The translations under genes and the position numbers were made by a program. Below the pieces are notes generated by a model. It ran no database searches and had not been told where the DNA came from. It was given only the letters and a program-made list of their open reading frames with translations. Below, in pieces: positions 62,553 through 64,000 of a stretch of 64,000 nt of DNA. The DNA comes from Lusitaniella coriacea LEGE 07157 (GTDB lineage Bacteria; Cyanobacteriota; Cyanobacteriia; Cyanobacteriales; Spirulinaceae). Position 1 is the first letter of the stretch. Each line of letters starts with the position of its first letter. The stretch is from the NCBI RefSeq assembly GCF_015207425.1, contig NZ_JADEWZ010000011.1, positions 83,208 to 147,207 of the forward strand. The letters run 5' to 3'.

Positions 62553-62570
62553 CAACAATAGCAAGCGAAT

Positions 62571-63812
62571 ATGAATAATCCGCGTTTTTTACTCGTTCAT
62601 CCAACTGGAAACCCTTTTGCCAGGAATGCCGCGATCGCGCTGGCAGAAAAAGGTATCCTTGAAGAAATCGTTACCGCGATCGCGTACAATCCAGAAGGAA
62701 ATTTGGCTCGCACGCTACAACGCCTTCCCGATAAAATCGCTCAACCCCTAATGGGGGAACTGGGACGGCGGACGTGGATTGCTCCTCCTGGTGCATCTTT
62801 ACACACCTATCCTCTGCGAGAAGTCGTGCGAATTGCCCTGGCGCGCTGGGGGGTGAATTCTCAAAAATGGGTAGATTGGGTTTATTCTAGTTTAGATCGT
62901 CGCGTAGCGCGCAATCTGTCTTCAAAGGATAACGAAATAACCGGAGTCTATGCCTACGAAGATGGAGCCGCCGAAACCTTTGCTATTGCAAAAGATAAGG
63001 GACTTTTTTGCGGTTACGATCTTCCCATTGTCTTTTACCGCCAAAGCCATCAAATTCAAGCAGAAGAAGCCGAACGATTTCCCGCACTAGCACCCGCCTT
63101 ACAAGCAGCACGAGAACCTCAGTGGAAAATCGAGCGCAAAGAACGAGAAATTCAACTCGCAGATTGGATTGTGGTTCCCTCTTCTGTTGTCAAACAATCC
63201 CTATTGGATGCGGGAATTCCCTCGGAGAAAATTAGCACGATTCCTTTTGGTTCTCCCCAGGACTATTTTCACCCTCAACCCAAGCAAGATTCGAGATTTC
63301 GGGCATTATTTGTCGGACGTTTGGGTCCTAGGAAGGGGGTTCACTATTTATTGCAAGCTTGGCAAACTCTCAAATTTCCCGATGCAGAATTACTCTGCGT
63401 GGGAATGAATGAGTTTCCCCCCGGTTGGTTAACTTCCTACGAGGATTGCTTCCGCCACATCCCTTCAATTCCCCACGCTTCACTCAATCCCTACTACAGC
63501 AGTGCAAGTGTTTTTGTTTTTCCCTCATTAGTGGAAGGTTTAGCTCTCGTTCTCCTAGAAGCAATGGCTTGTGGAATCCCCATTATTACCACGGCAAATG
63601 CGGGGGGAACGGATATTATTACCGATGGGGTGGAGGGGTTTATTATTCCGATTCGGGATGCGGACGCGATCGCGCAAAAATTGGAATGGTGTTATACTCA
63701 CCCCCAAGAATTAGCTCAAATGGGACAAGCCGCGCGTCGCAAAGCGGAAGTTCTTACGTGGTCGTTATATCGGGAAAGATTGGCAACTAAACTCACAAGC
63801 CTCTTAGAGTAG
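62571..63812 (+). CDS. Glycosyltransferase family 4 protein
   Basis: The 413-aa protein starts MNNPRFLLVHPTGNPFARNA and ends with the GT-B domain: RFRALFVGRLGPRKGVHYLL, VFVFPSLVEGLALVLLEAMA, CGIPIITTANAGGTDIITDG and VEGFIIPIRDADAIA. Starts 18 bp after the membrane protein and is thus in the operon. Its stop codon TAG lies inside a TTAGAGTAGCCC repeat end. Confidence 0.9.
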   Translation: MNNPRFLLVHPTGNPFARNAAIALAEKGILEEIVTAIAYNPEGNLARTLQRLPDKIAQPLMGELGRRTWIAPPGASLHTYPLREVVRIALARWGVNSQKWVDWVYSSLDRRVARNLSSKDNEITGVYAYEDGAAETFAIAKDKGLFCGYDLPIVFYRQSHQIQAEEAERFPALAPALQAAREPQWKIERKEREIQLADWIVVPSSVVKQSLLDAGIPSEKISTIPFGSPQDYFHPQPKQDSRFRALFVGRLGPRKGVHYLLQAWQTLKFPDAELLCVGMNEFPPGWLTSYEDCFRHIPSIPHASLNPYYSSASVFVFPSLVEGLALVLLEAMACGIPIITTANAGGTDIITDGVEGFIIPIRDADAIAQKLEWCYTHPQELAQMGQAARRKAEVLTWSLYRERLATKLTSLLE

Positions 63813-63841
63813 CCCAGGTAATAAACTATCCTACTCGGCTA

Positions 63842-63911
63842 ATATCAAATCCTTCAAATTGCCCATGATAAAAATTCACGCCTGATGTGAATACCCTGAA
63901 ACCCTTGCTAG
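63842..63911. repeat. ATATCAAATCC repeat copy 2, joined to CGCCTGATGTGAA repeat copy 3
   Basis: 63842-63879 matches 777-814 (two mismatches in 38 bp), and 63878-63911 matches the repeat at 53565 and 22623. The two repeats directly abut here. Confidence 0.75.
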
Positions 63912-64000
63912 GAAAAGGGAAAAGGGAACAGTCATTAGCCATCTCTGTGTCATCCAAAAACTCCCCCAGCTTCCCCAACTCCCCCAGTCTCTTATACACA

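Noticed and set aside
1..64000. rRNA, tRNA, tmRNA or riboswitch
   Set aside because: Intergenic regions were read for T-arm, anticodon-stem and conserved aptamer patterns without a credible hit; absence is by eye only.

Overview
The window is a cyanobacterial chromosome segment. Three things support this. The palindrome GCGATCGC (HIP1) is scattered through almost every gene. Many families are cyanobacterial: FurC/PerR, DUF4912 with a Rho-N domain, PilH-type regulator, CsbD proteins, a stand-alone Mo-nitrogenase C-terminal domain protein, and a TerB-C coiled-coil protein. Intergenic DNA is crowded with short interspersed repeats. Genes are mostly in short operons or alone on alternating strands, as is usual in these genomes. 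I saw no rRNA, tRNA or CRISPR array.

Layout. 0-5.5 kb: zinc-ribbon protein, a lipoprotein, a GT2 glycosyltransferase boxed between two inverted copies of a 142-144 bp MITE, furC/perR divergent from a 430-aa unknown, and a Uma2-type protein whose tail is a HIP1-bearing tandem repeat. 5.6-14.3 kb: ispE, TMEM14-like, rsmA, ureB, a quinone oxidoreductase, a histidine kinase, ureC. 14.3-17 kb: three CsbD genes and a ferrochelatase-like protein with a natural poly-His tail. 17.3-24.4 kb: DUF815 ATPase, TerB-C coiled-coil protein, PEP-CTERM protein, DUF2791 (BREX-type) ATPase, DUF389, pilH-like. 24.7-36.1 kb: class A PBP, a ProA-like protein without its catalytic Cys, M20 amidohydrolase, lnt, TPR protein, a 53-aa small protein, SAM hydroxide adenosyltransferase, ExoD. 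36.3-46.2 kb: citramalate synthase, DUF4912, a glycosyltransferase/methyltransferase pair, a Mig-type DNA glycosylase, infC with an AUU start, alanine racemase, an orphan terminator that may end a small RNA. 46.2-54.9 kb: DUF1445, a DUF2330 protein with an embedded pilin-like helix, mltA, a TIR-like protein, a Mo-nitrogenase C-domain protein, an ABC permease, and an intact IS4-type element. 55-59.2 kb: aspS and an overlapping hybrid kinase/diguanylate cyclase pair. 59.2-60.2 kb: gene-free and repeat-rich. 60.2-63.8 kb: a surface-polysaccharide operon (GT4, polymerase/ligase-like membrane protein, GT4).

The clearest unusual observations are: infC, whose only possible start is ATT; a 104-bp repeat present once empty (20.06 kb) and once carrying a 48-bp palindromic insertion with a 6-bp duplication (27.9 kb); the MITE pair around the GT2 gene; the pilin-like insertion in DUF2330; the ProA homolog with Val in place of the catalytic Cys; and the glycosylase with Tyr at the EndoIII Lys120 position. 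A loose DUF815 / TerB-C / DUF2791 neighbourhood is the best candidate for a poorly described functional system.
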